Shown: positions 1 through 17,478, counted from the first letter of the stretch. The stretch is 64,000 nt of DNA from Mucidula mucida (GCA_015501055.1 JADNYV010000136.1:1-64000); one strand, 5' to 3'. Program-made: numbers and translations. Notes: generated by a model not told the origin, from the sequence alone.

Positions 1-286
1 CTTGAACTAACGCCACAATCCGAAAGGACGCCACACATTAAAGTCTGATGCCAACAAGGGTAACGGCAGAATTGACTCACGAAGCAAATGCAACCTTGCA
101 TTTGTCAAAGAACTGTGCTTTCTCGTAAGCTTGTAGGCGATTCAACGGCCACTACCTCGACTCGTTCAGATTCTATGTAGTTCCAGCGTAAGAGGATCGA
201 GCCACACATACTTCTCTCTGACTCTATCGTGTATGTAAATGAGCAATCGAAAGCGACCAGCCACACTGGCCCGACGTCTACTACTT

Positions 287-2860
<2,574 letters not shown>

Positions 2861-5439
2861 ACTCGACGGGCCTCCAGATAGTTGGTGGTAGATCCGGTTG
2901 CAAGTTATCTTTCACCAAGTTCGCTAAGGCCTGCAGGTCGTGGTCGCAGGGAGCCTTGCATCGTGAGAAAGGTACTGTCCGTTGGAAAGCGCGAAGACCT
3001 TTACGAGATGACAAAATCACAAGAAGGTTTTTTTTGCGATAAAGCTGTAACGGATCCTGTTGAAGTCAAGCCAAACATCACGACACCTTTCTTAATCCCT
3101 CACGCGACGGACTCGTACTCCACCGCGCCTGTATGTACCGACACGGACTTTTACTTACGGACTTTTGTTACTGACTCGCATATACTTACACCGGAGCCAC
3201 GTCTAATAACTTATTATGTACCATTTCTTTTCTTACCTCTCAGAATACTCACTATTCCCCAGTTTCCCTTCTAGATACATGTTTACTTACAATTTATACA
3301 AGTAGTCTACAACAATTTACAGTGTGCTATCTCCTCCTCGTTTGAGTCCTTGAATCCAACAGATCCTGGAATATTAACTAATAGTCAGTCAGTATATACC
3401 GCCCGATGCACTTTGCCTCAATCTCAAGTGCGTATGAACGCCTTCTATTCAAGAGAAAAGATGCAGACATAGGGACAACTAAGGCTATGGTGTGACGGTG
3501 GAGAACTATCACGGGCCGGAGCTCTTATGCACTGACAAGGATGATGAGGCAATGAGAGAAGAATGGGAGAAATTTGGAACGAGTGATGAAGAATACGAGA
3601 TGCAAAGTATCTTGTGGATTTGGGTGTGGAGGTCTCCGCTTGGGTAAAAGTTCGGTCAAGATGCAGTCGGCCCGGAAAGGGAAATCTGGACGGTCACGTG
3701 CCGTGAAACCAAAGGACAACAAGCGGAGAACTCTGCTGTAGGTTGGAAGATTCAGACACGAACTTTCAAACCAACTAACACACGAGGGAGCAGGCGGGTG
3801 GGTGCTCAAGATCCGTCGACCGACGAGGCTTGGTCTGAGGATGGGAGTTTGGGGAGAAGAGAGAGAAGCAGACGCAAACGTTGGGGGAAGGCCTATTCTG
3901 GAGTTAGTACTATTTTGGAAGAATATAGTGTATGGTTATTGTATACAATTCTGTTATGTCCTTACCATGGCATGGCGCTTGTCAACAGGCGCTCGCCTCG
4001 CGCCCTACCAAGCGTCCCAATGAAATCGCGTTCGGAAGATTGTTTGACTGACGTAGGCGGGAGACAAGGATTTTCGACTGAGTCCTTCGAACAGGATCAG
4101 TACGTTTATTCGTCTCATAAGATGCGACCTTGTAAGCTGACATCAGAGAACCCACGCCGCATTTCACGTCAAGAAGAATTCCGCAGCGGATGATACAAGA
4201 GATATTGATTAGACACACGTTGAACGTTATATTGTAAGCAGACTTGATAATACAACCATGGTGAACTGCGCCAACAGTTCTGATAAACATGTTCAGTGGC
4301 TCGTATAGTGGTGGTGGTGTATTATGATTAAGACGACATGGGGATGATGGTACAGATTGTTGTTCTCTTCTTGCCGTTATGATGTCGACACCTTTGCGGC
4401 GCCGAGGTGGGTCGATTCTGGGTAGTCTTGGATGAGGTGCTGATGCCTGAACAGGTTAGGTAAGAATCATACCTTTGGAGAGGTTACTGCTCGAAGACCA
4501 CCGGCGTCGGCGATCTTCTAGGGCTTCAATAGTCTGCCCAATGTTGGCGAGCCAATTCTCGACTTCTTCTAGCAGCGCACTGGCCGACATGATAGACGCG
4601 TCAGACGTGCTACGATCATGGCGCGCGTCCGCGACGGTGAATCCGTTTGATTTCGAGATATGCTCAGGCATCGTGGTGGTTGCGGAGGCGGGCAAAGAGA
4701 TGGTTGTTGTTAGAGACCAATGCTGCGGCTACCCTATATACCCAAGAAGAGGTCAACAATAAGCCTTCGGTCGTCAAGGCCCTTGCACTGCCCACCTTGG
4801 GACAATAGCTCCAAGCTGTCGACGGGGAGATGGCCAAAATGACGAGGATGAAGAAGCGGAAGCGTCATTGTAAATGAAGGTGAAAGTTAGGAGGTGTTTC
4901 CGAATTGGGGCCGATGGGGCGGAAGCCGTTGGCCCTGAAGTCGTTAGCATCCCAACCAAGATGACGACCACGACGACCGGCATACGACAGATTACTGGTT
5001 TCCTTCAATATCACGCTTGGAACCTAGTCGCCATACGATCCAGTAAATGAGCGTTACCGCACGTTAAGGGACAAATCAGCTGTACAAACGTCTTAAACGT
5101 CGCTTCTTTTGGCTCGGCACCCTCAGGAGGTCAGATTAAGATGGAGTCCACCCTTCCGAGCCATGTTCCGAGAAATCTTCAGAATAACGTTACCTTCGCC
5201 ACTCCCTAATCGCCTGCCTATTGTCTAAGGTGAACAATATCACTGAATTGTTGTCGGCTGCAAGTTATTGTTGACGCGCTTTGGGAAACTCGCGTCCACT
5301 GGCAGCATTAACAATGGTATTGCCTCCCGATGCCTAATCTAAATGAACTCTACCCGACTGGGAGCGTGTTCTGGATCTGGATCACCAGTCAGCGTCTTGT
5401 GATACTGGCATTCCCCACGGTGTCACTCATGCGGCTTCA
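2861..5439. other. Intergenic stretch between two divergent helicase copies
   Basis: Some 2.6 kb separates the 5' ends of the two helicase copies. It has no recognisable gene. One weak candidate is a short minus-strand reading frame at 4456-4695, with a Leu/Glu-rich stretch (LLEEVENWLANIGQ) and a possible but very short 26-base intron after it. I do not recognise it and cannot separate it from chance. Confidence 0.4.
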
Positions 5440-8108
<2,669 letters not shown>

Positions 8109-8659
8109 GTTGACGTTGGTCGATTCACCATAGTACCACGTAAACCTCAATTGAAAGGTGTGTAAGTATCAACTTCAAGTCATCGGCGGCCCCAGTCATG
8201 ATTAGCTTGAACACAATGGCAGCTATAGACGGCATCATCGGACCCGACTACTAAAGTGATATTAAGAGAACAACGAAGGAGCCGTAACTAGCTACAGTTG
8301 GTGATAAAATACGCTTCGATGATTTGCTTTAAGTTCAGAACGAACTTTGCGTCAAGATCTCCCACAATAGAGTCCCGGAAGAACAGTAATTTATTGACGG
8401 GTAGCAGCACTTCTTGGCCCACATATGCGTTCTGCAGTGTTGACTGCCGGTGATGACTTTCGCTCATCCAAATGAAGCCGACGCGTTGTGCCGTATTGTT
8501 TGGCTGTGGCGCGTTCCCTTCATCCACCACGACTTGCTATACTTTCCCTGCACTTGAGAGCATTTCCTCAACCCAGCTCTCTCCACAGTAGATATCACAG
8601 GTACGTCGTGGCCATGACGCTCGTCAAGGCTTTGAACTTACCGCGTCGAAACCTAGACC
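8109..8659. other. Intergenic, no gene seen
   Basis: About 550 bases between the helicase copy and the F-box gene. I see no convincing coding segment or structured RNA. The last 150 bases are pyrimidine-rich on the plus strand, as is common upstream of fungal start codons, and probably include the F-box gene promoter. Confidence 0.4.
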
Positions 8660-10313
8660 ATGAAAGACGCTTTTCTCCACGAGTTGTTGGCGCAACTTGA
8701 CACACCCCAACGTCACTTCGAGTACAAGCCTTCGTCCATCCTTGCTATATCAGCCAGCAACGAACGCCCTACATCTGAAGAGCTCCGCGCTGCACATCAT
8801 GCTATCGAATCACGTCTGCCGACTGCGACCAGTATGCCGACGTGATTCAACGGCTTGAAACCGCGCTCGATCAAGCTCGCAAAGGACTTGCACAGGTCTA
8901 CCGTCATCTTGAAGCGCATAGAAGTGTTTTCTATCCCATTCGCAGTCTGCCTGCAGAGCTCCTCCTCGAGATCTTCCGCCTCACATTCTCATCACATAGA
9001 GGATACGGGTTTAACCTTGCGTCCTATCAATGCGAGCCATGGGTTCTATCACACGTATGCCGCTGGTGGAGAAGCATTGTCGTAGGATGTCCAAGATTGT
9101 GGTCCTCTCTATCCATTTGTTTCACGTCTCGCTACACAGGAAATTTGTTGGCGCTTTCCCTTTCCCGTTCCCAAAGGCATCCATTGTCATTCTACCTTTC
9201 TCTCGATGACTCCCTTCATAATATGGCACGATATCGAGCCACAAGCTTTGTTTATCGCACCTTATTAGAGCATTCCAACAGGTGGAAGGACGTTGTGCTG
9301 CATCTGGATCGTTCATTAGCCTTGAGTCTTCTGCAGGCGCAGAACAAGCTCGATAATCTTCACCGAGTGGAGGTCCTCATTACAAACGAGAAAGAGCGTA
9401 CCGCAGTCGCCGACTTATTTGCCAATGCGCCAAAACTGCAGCACGTCACCATATTATCCGGCTTTCCGTATGTTAACACTTTCCATAATATCGCCCTCCC
9501 TTGGTCCCAGCTTTCCAGTCTCTTGGTTTCTCCCTCCACGCTATCTTGCAGCTTCATAGAAGCCCTCGGTAGTGCGGTCATGCTTGAGCGTCTCGAAGTA
9601 CGGTGCTGTATCTTGGACGAGGCCGCCGACAGTCAGACAGAGATAGCCTGTAATGCCCTCTTACCCAGGCTTCGTCACATGGCTACCAGTCATCCAAAGG
9701 CTCTCGGTTTTTTGCACCTCCCTGTAGTGGAGAAACTCATTTGCGATGAATCCTTCACGACCCAGCTTAACTTTCCCGAAGTCATTTGGGACATGTTTTG
9801 TCAAGGCCGTTCTGCTTTTGCATCCCTTACATCCTTGACTATTTTCGACAATAGAAAACGCCGAAGTACCTTCTCCTCGTTCTTCCAACGCTCTTGACTC
9901 TAGAGCGACTTAACATTGAAGTTACTCAACAACTGACGGAGACATATCTGGACCCATTTCTTCTTCGGCTCAGGTCCCAGCCGCACCTCCTTCCGCGTCT
10001 GCGCTCATTTACATTCGAGGAGTTCTATGACGCTGACATGATTTGTCAATGCAACAATCTTGAGACTAGTACGCTGCTGATGGACGTCTTGCATGGAAGG
10101 CAGGGCGTTTTGGAGACCGTGTACCTCGAGTTAAATCACCCCATTGCCTTTACGGCCGAGGATCGACTGCGTTTGCAGGCTCTGAAGGATGACGGCCTTG
10201 ATTTCGAGACGTCTAAATCACGAACCCCTAAAAATGAAGACGAATCAGAAGGAGAAGAAGAATTCTTGGCTAATGTGACAGGCTCGGACGACTTTTCTGA
10301 CGACTCGGAATAG
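8660..10313 (+). CDS. F-box protein with coiled-coil leader, two frameshifts
   Basis: The protein starts MKDAFLHELLAQ and has a heptad-like segment (SEELRAAHHAIE, then VIQRLETALDQARKGL). It continues into the F-box (PIRSLPAELLLEIFRLTF), a VCRWWRSIVVGCPRLWSSL block and leucine-rich C-terminal sequence. This is the standard layout of the large agaricomycete F-box family, where the F-box docks to Skp1 in SCF ubiquitin ligases and the rest selects the substrate. Two one-base shifts interrupt it: near 8817, where the good reading jumps to ADCDQYADV, and near 9880, where it jumps to LLLVLPTLLTLERL. The end is acidic (DESEGEEEE region), stop at 10311-10313. Either the copy is decaying or these are base-calling errors; no intron signals explain them. 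Confidence 0.72.
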
Positions 10314-10581
10314 AGGGCTTAGTGATGAGGAGTGGGTACTTTGACAGGGAGCGGAAATAGTTCAGCAAAAAGAGTATGCATTAACAATGGAAGACTCGCT
10401 ACTTTCAATAGAAGGCAAACATCTACCACTCAAACCTTCAGAGATATCGTTCACGCTGCTTTGCTTCTGTGCAATCCATACAAGCTCTTGACCCACAAGA
10501 TATTTGTTACAGAAACGGAAATGCACAACGGTGACGAAGCACTACTACAAGATACTTATCAAAAAGTCTCAAGATCATATA

Positions 10582-12623
10582 TCAATCCAGGTGAGTGGTA
10601 TTGAACAGGCGATGCCCCGTGTCAGTCGTACCTTTTCCCGTGAATTTGTTCTCAGACTGGCGAAGAGCAACAAACCAGACGTTCGTATCCACTCTCAATA
10701 CGTCGGCAAGACGTCCCTCGGATAGGGCCTGTGCTTGTATGACGCCGGCGACGACGAAGATGCGCTGAATGGTCGTGTGCATGGTACGGACGTGATGGAT
10801 GAATTCTACTAGCGTCTTGCCTGTGTTGACCACCGAGTCAACTAGAATCAGGGTACGCCGCCCTTCGACATGGTGCCGCTTGATGTCTTCTGGCTTATAC
10901 GCATGAACACTTTGATGGACGACGTGAGTACAACACAGAGCGATAAAAGGTAAGCTTACAACATAGCGAGAGGCATAGCTTGGTTGACACCTTGAGCCAT
11001 AGGTTCGCCGCCACGCATGAGAGCCGCGATCAGGGTCTTTTCCTCGTTGCAGAACCTATAGCCGCTCGTCTGGTGCCCTTGAACATGCGGAATTGGATAC
11101 TCTTCCAGTCCGATCAGCTCTGAGAGTAAGTTCGTCGCCAGATACTGGCCAACATCACTGTGAGCGGTGCGAAGTGATGGTCCGAATACTCTAGCGTCAC
11201 GCATCGGACTCATAAGCAATTTCGCTGCCGCAGGTTTTGTATAGTATACTCGAGGCTGGCGTTGCCGTACGAGGCCGTCAACGAAGGAATGGTGCGTGAT
11301 GTCCATTACTGGGAGCTTGAAGATATCGAGACGCGGGGAAATAGTATCGGGAATCAAGACCTGGCATGCGCGAAGCCCATCGCAGTCAATGGCATTCAAC
11401 AATGCATTCTCCATGCTACGACTCCTCTTATCCTCTTCACCGACGACTACTATGGCTCGATCGGCCTCCGTCAACATGGGCAAGTCGAGCACGCTGTCTC
11501 CGAATGCCCAGACGAATAGGCCATAGGCCTGCTTCATGTGGGCAACAAGAGCGCGCTTGACTTCCCCAGTCACGATAAAACCGTTATCCTTGATGCGGCT
11601 TCCAGCAATGACCTTTATCGTTCCGGATAAACCAGCGTCACTGAGGATCTTCTCCCAAATCGCGCGCAGTCCACACGAGATGATGACCGCTTTGACGCCA
11701 CGGTCCGTTGCCTGTCGCAGCATCGACAGAACCTGGGGGTAGACGGTCACGGCAGAGGCGACCTGTTCGCAACAGGCTTCAAATTCTTCGTCAGGAATCT
11801 CCTCGTAGAGTAGGGAGGCCTGACGAAAGGCGTGATAAGAGTATCCGGATGGGGTACTGAAAATATCCTTCAACGAGCGCCCTGTAACGTCGGAGGAGAG
11901 AGCTGGCAGAGCCCAGAAGAGCGCGCCGGTATCTTCAGGAATGACCGTCCGGTCGCCATCGAGCACCAGCAGGGTCTCCGAATTCTCATCCCTCAGAATA
12001 TCATCCAATCTGTCCTGCGCGCGGGAGAGGTTGTACTCTTCGGAATGGCGTATGCTGCGAAGCAACGCCGCGACTTTGACCGGGTCTGGGGCGATGTTCG
12101 CGAAAAGAATCGAATTCTGCAAGCAGAGGAGACGTAGCTGCTTCTGTTCGCTGATCTGCCACCGGCGTAAATGTGTTCCCGACGCTGCTGGACGAGGTCG
12201 TTCAGCGTCGTCGAGGCGGCGGCGGGAGATTACGTCGGCTGGGGTGTCGAGATAGAAAATATGTGTGTAGATTTCCTCGTCGCCCTTCGTCCAGACTAGC
12301 TCTCCAGTCTCCTTGTCTTCATCCCAGAACATAAGATGACCGGCTACCAGGCCGACTCGTTGGGTAGCTGAGCACTGTTCCCCGATCTCTCGGATAGCGC
12401 GCTCGCGCCAAACAGCCTTGTCGTCTTTGCCCATCCTCTTGAAGACGTCAAGGCCGCCTGGGACGAGAGACGCAATGATCTCGGAGCCTTCATAGTACGC
12501 AAATTGTTCCTCCCCGAGGGAGGTCTTCAAATTTTGCATCATGCGAGTCTTGCCGCAACCGGGTACTCCATAGAGGCCGACGACCGTCGGCCTAGTAGGA
12601 GGCATGAGTGGAAGAGTCGCCAT
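10582..12623 (-). CDS. P-loop kinase / HAD phosphatase-like / uracil phosphoribosyltransferase fusion
   Basis: Two exons, 12623-10960 and 10909-10582, joined across a 50-base intron (GTAAGC...AAAG), give 663 residues with no lesion. The N-terminal domain has a P-loop GVPGCGKT at residues 19-26, as in adenylate-kinase-like nucleotide kinases. The middle, from about residue 215, resembles a HAD phosphatase: the motif I segment LVLDGDRT, then VIISCGLRAIWEKIL and FGDSVLDLPML. The C-terminal part is UPRTase-like, with LILVDSVVNTGKTLVEF as the PRPP-binding loop and VVAGVIQAQALSEG beyond it. UPRTase converts uracil and PRPP to UMP in pyrimidine salvage. Related three-part fusions are known to me from filamentous fungi; the joint function is not established. 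In the PRPP loop the usual pattern is recognisable, but activity cannot be judged by eye. Confidence 0.82.
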
Positions 12624-12894
12624 GAAGAAGCCTTCGACCTAGCCTGGGAGCTTTTAAGACCTTCGTTTAGCGCCCATCACTTGCCGCTCTAACGCAAGTA
12701 TAGATTCTTAGGCGCACACCTAAGTATAAGTATAAAGCACTTCAATTACACTTTACATGCAGCCTTCAACCTCCAATGGCACCATTCGCTCAACTCAAGC
12801 GCGCGCGTATTGTGTCAAAGCGATTCGGACAGGTGACAGCCCCCAACAAACGAGTCAATAGATTCCTAACACTTCTCCAATGCCTGCCTGTAAT

Positions 12895-13353
12895 CTATGG
12901 AAGAAGGGGCCAAATCATCCTCACTCTCCTTCCCATTCGTTTGAACACCTCCGGATCAATCTGGTGGCGCAAAGCAACCTGGCGCAGGTTGTCGTCTTTC
13001 CCAGGATTGACAACCTCGCATACGACAGAGGGAGCTCTGCAAAGAACAGCCACCACGCGGTAAAAGCCCCAGCGCAGGGTGTATTTGCCTAGCATGTACG
13101 CGTAGACCATGGTATGCCGGTACGCCACGAAGGGAGGCAGGGTGCGAACGGGAAATCCGTCATAGCGGGCGCGCAGGATGGAAAAGAACACATCGGAGGT
13201 TTCGCTGAGCGTATGTATGCGCGTCGTGGCGGTTCGCCGTTCGCGAAGCTCCTCACGGACGCGGTCTTTGTACCAGGACGGGGGCGACTGAATACGTAAA
13301 CCCAGCATTCTGTGCCAGCGTCTGAGGAAAGAGTCAAGCAGCCGCGGCGCCAT
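12895..13353 (-). CDS. Small conserved fungal protein of unknown function
   Basis: A single exon of 152 residues starting MAPRLLDSFLRRWHRM. I chose this ATG because the open frame upstream of it is low-complexity and not protein-like, while the sequence after it is dense and basic. Noticeable segments are PPSWYKDRVREELRERR, LSETSDVFFSILRARYDGFP and HTMVYAYMLGKYTLRWGFYR, then a basic tail. I recall similar uncharacterised proteins across fungi with the SETSDVFF-type motif, but no function. There is no clear transmembrane segment or signal peptide. It lies downstream of the UPRTase fusion's 5' end, and both are transcribed to the left. Confidence 0.65.
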   Translation of the reverse strand: MAPRLLDSFLRRWHRMLGLRIQSPPSWYKDRVREELRERRTATTRIHTLSETSDVFFSILRARYDGFPVRTLPPFVAYRHTMVYAYMLGKYTLRWGFYRVVAVLCRAPSVVCEVVNPGKDDNLRQVALRHQIDPEVFKRMGRRVRMIWPLLP

Positions 13354-14417
13354 TTTTAGGTTGATTGGTGATGAGGGTATGTAACGGTGGGAGTTGTTCT
13401 TTTTGACAGCTGATCGCACTAAGCGAACGTGAGAGAGGAAAGACAAACGCTCGGTGGCCGAATTGTGGGTGGAACAGCTGGAGATGCGCGAAAATGGAGG
13501 TGCTAACGAGCAGGATCGGGAACCGAACTGCGAAAGGCTGACAAGACCTGAACCACCAGCAAGCCCAAACGGAGCACGGGTAGAAAGAGTGTCTGTGAAT
13601 AAAAAAGAACGAAGTGACGCTGGTGGGAAGATGATGGTCAAAGCAAGAAGCACAAGCGGCAATAAGTTCTACCCAAAATGGGAAATCTACGAAGACGTAA
13701 AACTGTAGTATACACTTTGCAATGAGACCTGCTACTAGTAGACATCCAAGTCATACTTGCTTAGCTAGATACATTGAGCGTCATTAGGAATCGTAGTTCA
13801 AAGTTTGTCAAGGCAAAATCAACGCCACCTTTTCGTTTGAACTTGGTTTCACCCACGCGCCTCCGATCAGAAGCAGCGTGATCTTACATTAAAGAATCTT
13901 AGCACGTCGCGAGGAGTGGCGACTAAACATTAACGTCGCTTCAGTACTGCTGGACCATAAATAAAAATGCGCCTCTCCCAACTTAATGACGGACGTACAA
14001 GAAACCGTGCGCGCCTGAAGAGATGAAGCTCTGCTTCAATCTGATAGTAGGAGGTGATGGCGGTGAAAGCAAGGACATTAGATAGAAATCAATTTGGTCG
14101 GGTCGCGCGTGAATGGATCCTTTAGACGTGTCTTGATAACCATAAGCTCCGTACGATGCGCGTACTACTCAAAGATCAAAAAAAAGCTACACATTCAATC
14201 ATAGCGCGAAGACCCTATACTGTGATCGTGCTAGCATCTTATTTGAACTTGGCGTCACAGTGCTATCTGACGCCACATATCCCTACATACTGAAGGAACA
14301 CTATCGCCCAACTCTCTCATCGTCGATATAGCGTAAATGTCAAAACTCAAATGCATAACGAATACAAACAACTATGATACATTGCATTGCACTTCCCTTT
14401 ATTTCATCTTTCCGGCT
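13354..14417. other. Intergenic, no gene seen
   Basis: About 1.06 kb between the small conserved gene and the 3' end of the peroxiredoxin gene. An open frame at 13454-13708 on the plus strand lies in the 5' leader of the neighbour and has no protein-like features. No repeats or RNA genes were recognised. Confidence 0.4.
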
Positions 14418-15166
14418 TTACAAGTGCGCCAAAACCGTAAGCCCATCCGTAATCGTGACCTGACTGGGGTCTTGCTCAACAAACATAGTCAAAACCTTGC
14501 CATCTTCGACGACCATGGCATACCGCTAGTCCCACAATGTCAATCAGTACCTGAAATAGAAGCAGACAGATAGATGACAGACCTTCGACCTTGGCCCGCC
14601 TAGAAGCGGAGTGGCATCAAACATGAGTCCGCAAGCGCTAGTGAATGTGCCTTGATCGTCCGCCATGAAACGAATTTCTGTACGAACCGCGGGTTAGAAT
14701 GTAAATCGCCGTGAACGTCAATGAACGACGTACGCGTTCCGTTGGGGGCAAGTTTCTCTTTCCAAGCACTACACAGACATTAACACCATGCTGAAAAACC
14801 AAGAGCTCAACATACTTGACGGCAAATTGATCATTGACAGCGACGACATAGATGTTCTTGATGCCCTTTGCCTTGAAGGCCTCATAATGCTCAATGTACG
14901 ACGGGATCTGCTTGCTACACCCTCCGGTGAATGCACCGGGAACGCCAAGCTGCCGCCAATCATCAGCTGTCCACGCCGACGCTGCCGTGTGTAACACGTA
15001 CAATGAGGTTCTTCCCAAGGAGATTCATCGGGCCCGCCTGTTCGGGGCTGGTCTCCTTGATGTTGGCCTCAGGCACCTCTCTGCCAGGCGTAATCTGAAT
15101 GGCGCTGAGCAGCGTGGTGGTAGCAGAGTGCGCCGCCTGCGCGGCGGTGGAAAGGAGGGAGGTCAT
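14418..15166 (-). CDS. Peroxiredoxin of the Prx5/Ahp1 type
   Basis: Five exons (15166-15002, 14949-14816, 14768-14734, 14677-14583, 14525-14418) give 178 residues, the normal size for this family. These enzymes reduce hydroperoxides through a peroxidatic cysteine. Diagnostic segments are GVPGAFTGGCSKQIPSYIEHY with the catalytic Cys, NDQFAVNAWKEKLAPNGT, a MADDQGTFT block, FDATPLLGGPRSKRYAM and VVEDGK. The catalytic loop reads PGAFTGGC where the usual form is PGAFTPGC. The conserved Pro, Thr and Cys are kept, so activity is likely. All four introns are 47-57 bases with good GT-AG ends and keep frame. There is no obvious mitochondrial or peroxisomal signal; the C-terminus ends LAHL, so a peroxisomal SKL-type signal is unlikely. 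A cytosolic location is my inference. Confidence 0.9.
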
Positions 15167-15436
15167 GGTGGTTTAGTGGAGAAAGGTGTCTTCGATTTGC
15201 GGGATAGTTTATAAACGACTCTCTAATGGATGACGTCATGAATCAGTCACTCTCTCGTGAAAAAAAGGTTTTCGATAGGAAGAGTACATGCGTCAAGTAC
15301 GCGAAGTAGTAGTATCCCTAGTGCGTGGAGTGTTAGATACAAAAAAGATTGAAAACGATTAGCTTACCTTTGAGAATCCGTGAAGCTCTTCGCGCGTTTC
15401 GACGTCTACGTCTAGCAAATGCGCCACGTTGCATCA

Positions 15437-16255
15437 CTATTCAGGTGTCTCGTCTACCTTCTCCGTCTCCGCCACAACTGGCAGCGGATGCTTCCTGGGA
15501 CGTCCTCTTTTCCTCTTCGGCAGAGGGTTACCGTGCTCATCAAGCGGGATCGGTTTGACCTTTTTCTCTCTTCGCGGCCGTTGGACAGGTGGCGCAGGAG
15601 CTTCAGCATCGTCGATGTCCTTCTTTGATTTTCTTTTCTTGCGCGGCGAAGGATCAGCGTTTCCTGTCAGGCAATCCACTGCCTCTTTAGGTCGTACTGC
15701 GGTACTATTGGCTCTGGCTCGGCAGATGCATCGTCTTTGGGATACAGATGTACGTCGTTGAAGGAGACGCGTTGTTCACAGCTGGTGAGATACCTGAGGG
15801 TGCCCTTCCGCCGACTGGAAGTATCTAGAACTAACAGCAGGTTTATATAAGAGCTGGAAATTTGAGGGAGCCAGGTTAAATACCTTTGGTGTCGTTCATC
15901 TCGAGCTTTGTGGAATCCTCGACACCTTTGATACCCGTTACTTTGTTGGAAGCCTCCACAAAAATGAGTTCAGAGCCCATCATACTACAATGAGCGCCCT
16001 TCAAGATAATGCCGGACAACTGCAAAAACGGGTTTGGCGTATCCAAACCCTAGGCAAAGTCAGGTCAAGAATACGTATTACGATGGACGTGCTTACCATT
16101 AGGCGATAAGCCTTCGAACTCGGAATTAGAGACGCGTCGACATCTACCAAGTCAAGCGTCACATAAACTACTTCCTCCTCCTCATCGTATTCGTCATCTG
16201 GTCCAAAGGTCTCAACCTGAGTGTACCCAGGACACAGGCACTCTGGTCGGTTCAT
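15437..16255 (-). CDS. TFIIIC triple-barrel domain subunit with AT-hook tail
   Basis: Exons 16255-16097, 16049-15884 and 15824-15437. The first part, MNRPECLCPGYTQVE, then an acidic run, VYVTLDLVDVD and YRLMGLDTPNPFLQLSG, matches the TFIIIC triple-barrel domain found in the small TFIIIC subunit that pairs with the largest tau subunits in RNA polymerase III initiation. It continues with KGAHCSMMGSELIF and LRYLTSCEQRVSFNDVHLYP. The C-terminal part is basic and includes KRKRGRPRKHP, an AT-hook-like DNA minor-groove motif. Summed exon length is one base off a multiple of three. The reading must shift near 15690, between the QYDLK and EAVDCLTG segments, through a small indel or an intron I did not resolve. 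Nuclear location is inferred from the basic tail. Confidence 0.68.
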
Positions 16256-16301
16256 GACTGTTGGTCGGAAGGAACGACTGTGGCAGTGCTGGGCAGCGCT
16301 G

Positions 16302-17170
16302 TCAGAACCCCAACGCGGAAACGAAGGCATGGAAGAAGCGCACAAGATCGCCGGTCATGGACACGTCGATAAGATGGAAGTGATCCAAGGCCTGACCAAC
16401 AAGAAACTTTGTGCAAGAGACAAGAGCATTCACCAAGTCGATTTGAATAACCACCAAACAATGACATGGCGAAAGCAGGCATGAGTTAATGGCCGGTATA
16501 TAGTAACAAGAGAATTTTCGAAACACGTACTATTTCGATGATTTCGACTCAGGCGAAGTTGCCCAACTGGTTCAAGACAGGGCGCGATAGACGAGAGCAT
16601 TCGGCAAGTTGAAGCCTTCCTTCTCGTGAGCAATGGCTGGGAGAAAACTATTCGTGATCTCTGTCTCGCGCTGACGAAGAAACAGGGATGCGTACGGTTT
16701 CTAAAAAAAACCATCTACAAGCCAGTCGAAGAAAAAAGATGCCTTAGTCAGGGCAAGAGTTCTATGGAACTCTTCCTTCGTGTTCGGGGATCCTTGGACT
16801 TGAAGGCGGGCAACTCTTTAGTCAAGCTGTAAGACAAGGCACAGATTGACAGTAGGCGACAAGAATGAACATGTGAATTGGCCCGCGAACTGATGTCCTC
16901 CAGAAAGAGCTCTATGAGTGCTAAACGGAATACGGATTAAAGATCGAGGTGGCGTGTACCAGACGCAGATAGCAAGACTGGAGGTCAAGGTACGCGTCTG
17001 CGAGCTGTCCTCGATATTGGCCTGAAACAAAAGTCAGCAAGACGGACGGACTGTACTTTGGGTGCGGGATACACACCGACTTTCGAAGGCGCGCAGCCTA
17101 GATCGAGGGCCCGTCGAGGACCTTGGACAACTTGGCGAGTCGAACGTTCGTGACAAGCTACAGGTCTGGA
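16302..17170 (-). CDS. Possible spliced gene, unrecognised
   Basis: Several minus-strand pieces look protein-like but fall in different frames: VTNVRLAKLSKVLDGPSI near 17150-17100, GQLADAYLDLQSCYLRLV near 17010-16960, EEFHRTLALTKASFFFDW near 16780-16720, and KPYASLFLRQRETEI with NSFLPAIAHEKEGFN at about 16703-16590. The last is VNALVSCTKFLVGQALDH and following, ending at a TGA at 16302-16304. The sequence just before KPYASLF is a run of T followed by AG, a good acceptor. A spliced gene of roughly 200-250 residues ending at 16302 is plausible, but I could not join all pieces and do not recognise the family. It may be real or decayed. Confidence 0.33.
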
Positions 17171-17478
17171 TTACTTCGGCCAAGGACGAAATATCTGTAG
17201 ACCTCGCTGTGAGCAAGGAGAAGAAAATGACGAAACAGGAACGAACCGAGGGATCTGCCAATGATGAGAAGTGACTTTGCGCGCGAGATTAAGCTCGCGT
17301 GTATGCATGTGAAAGTGTGAAATCTAAAAATAAGCACTACCCCGCCTTGCTGTCGACAGAAACTCCGGGAAAGTCATGTTCCAGTCAAAGCGTGGTGTAC
17401 AGAGAATAAATAAGTGTTGAAGATTTGATACACCCGACCTATTAGCCACAAACCCATACAATTAAAACCCACCAGTGC

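Noticed and set aside
13454..13708. Plus-strand gene upstream of the small conserved gene
   Set aside because: It lies antisense to the low-complexity leader of the minus-strand gene and has no protein-like pattern.
15349..15761. Open frames on the plus strand opposite the TFIIIC gene
   Set aside because: They are antisense shadows of the basic C-terminal coding sequence and have no independent features.
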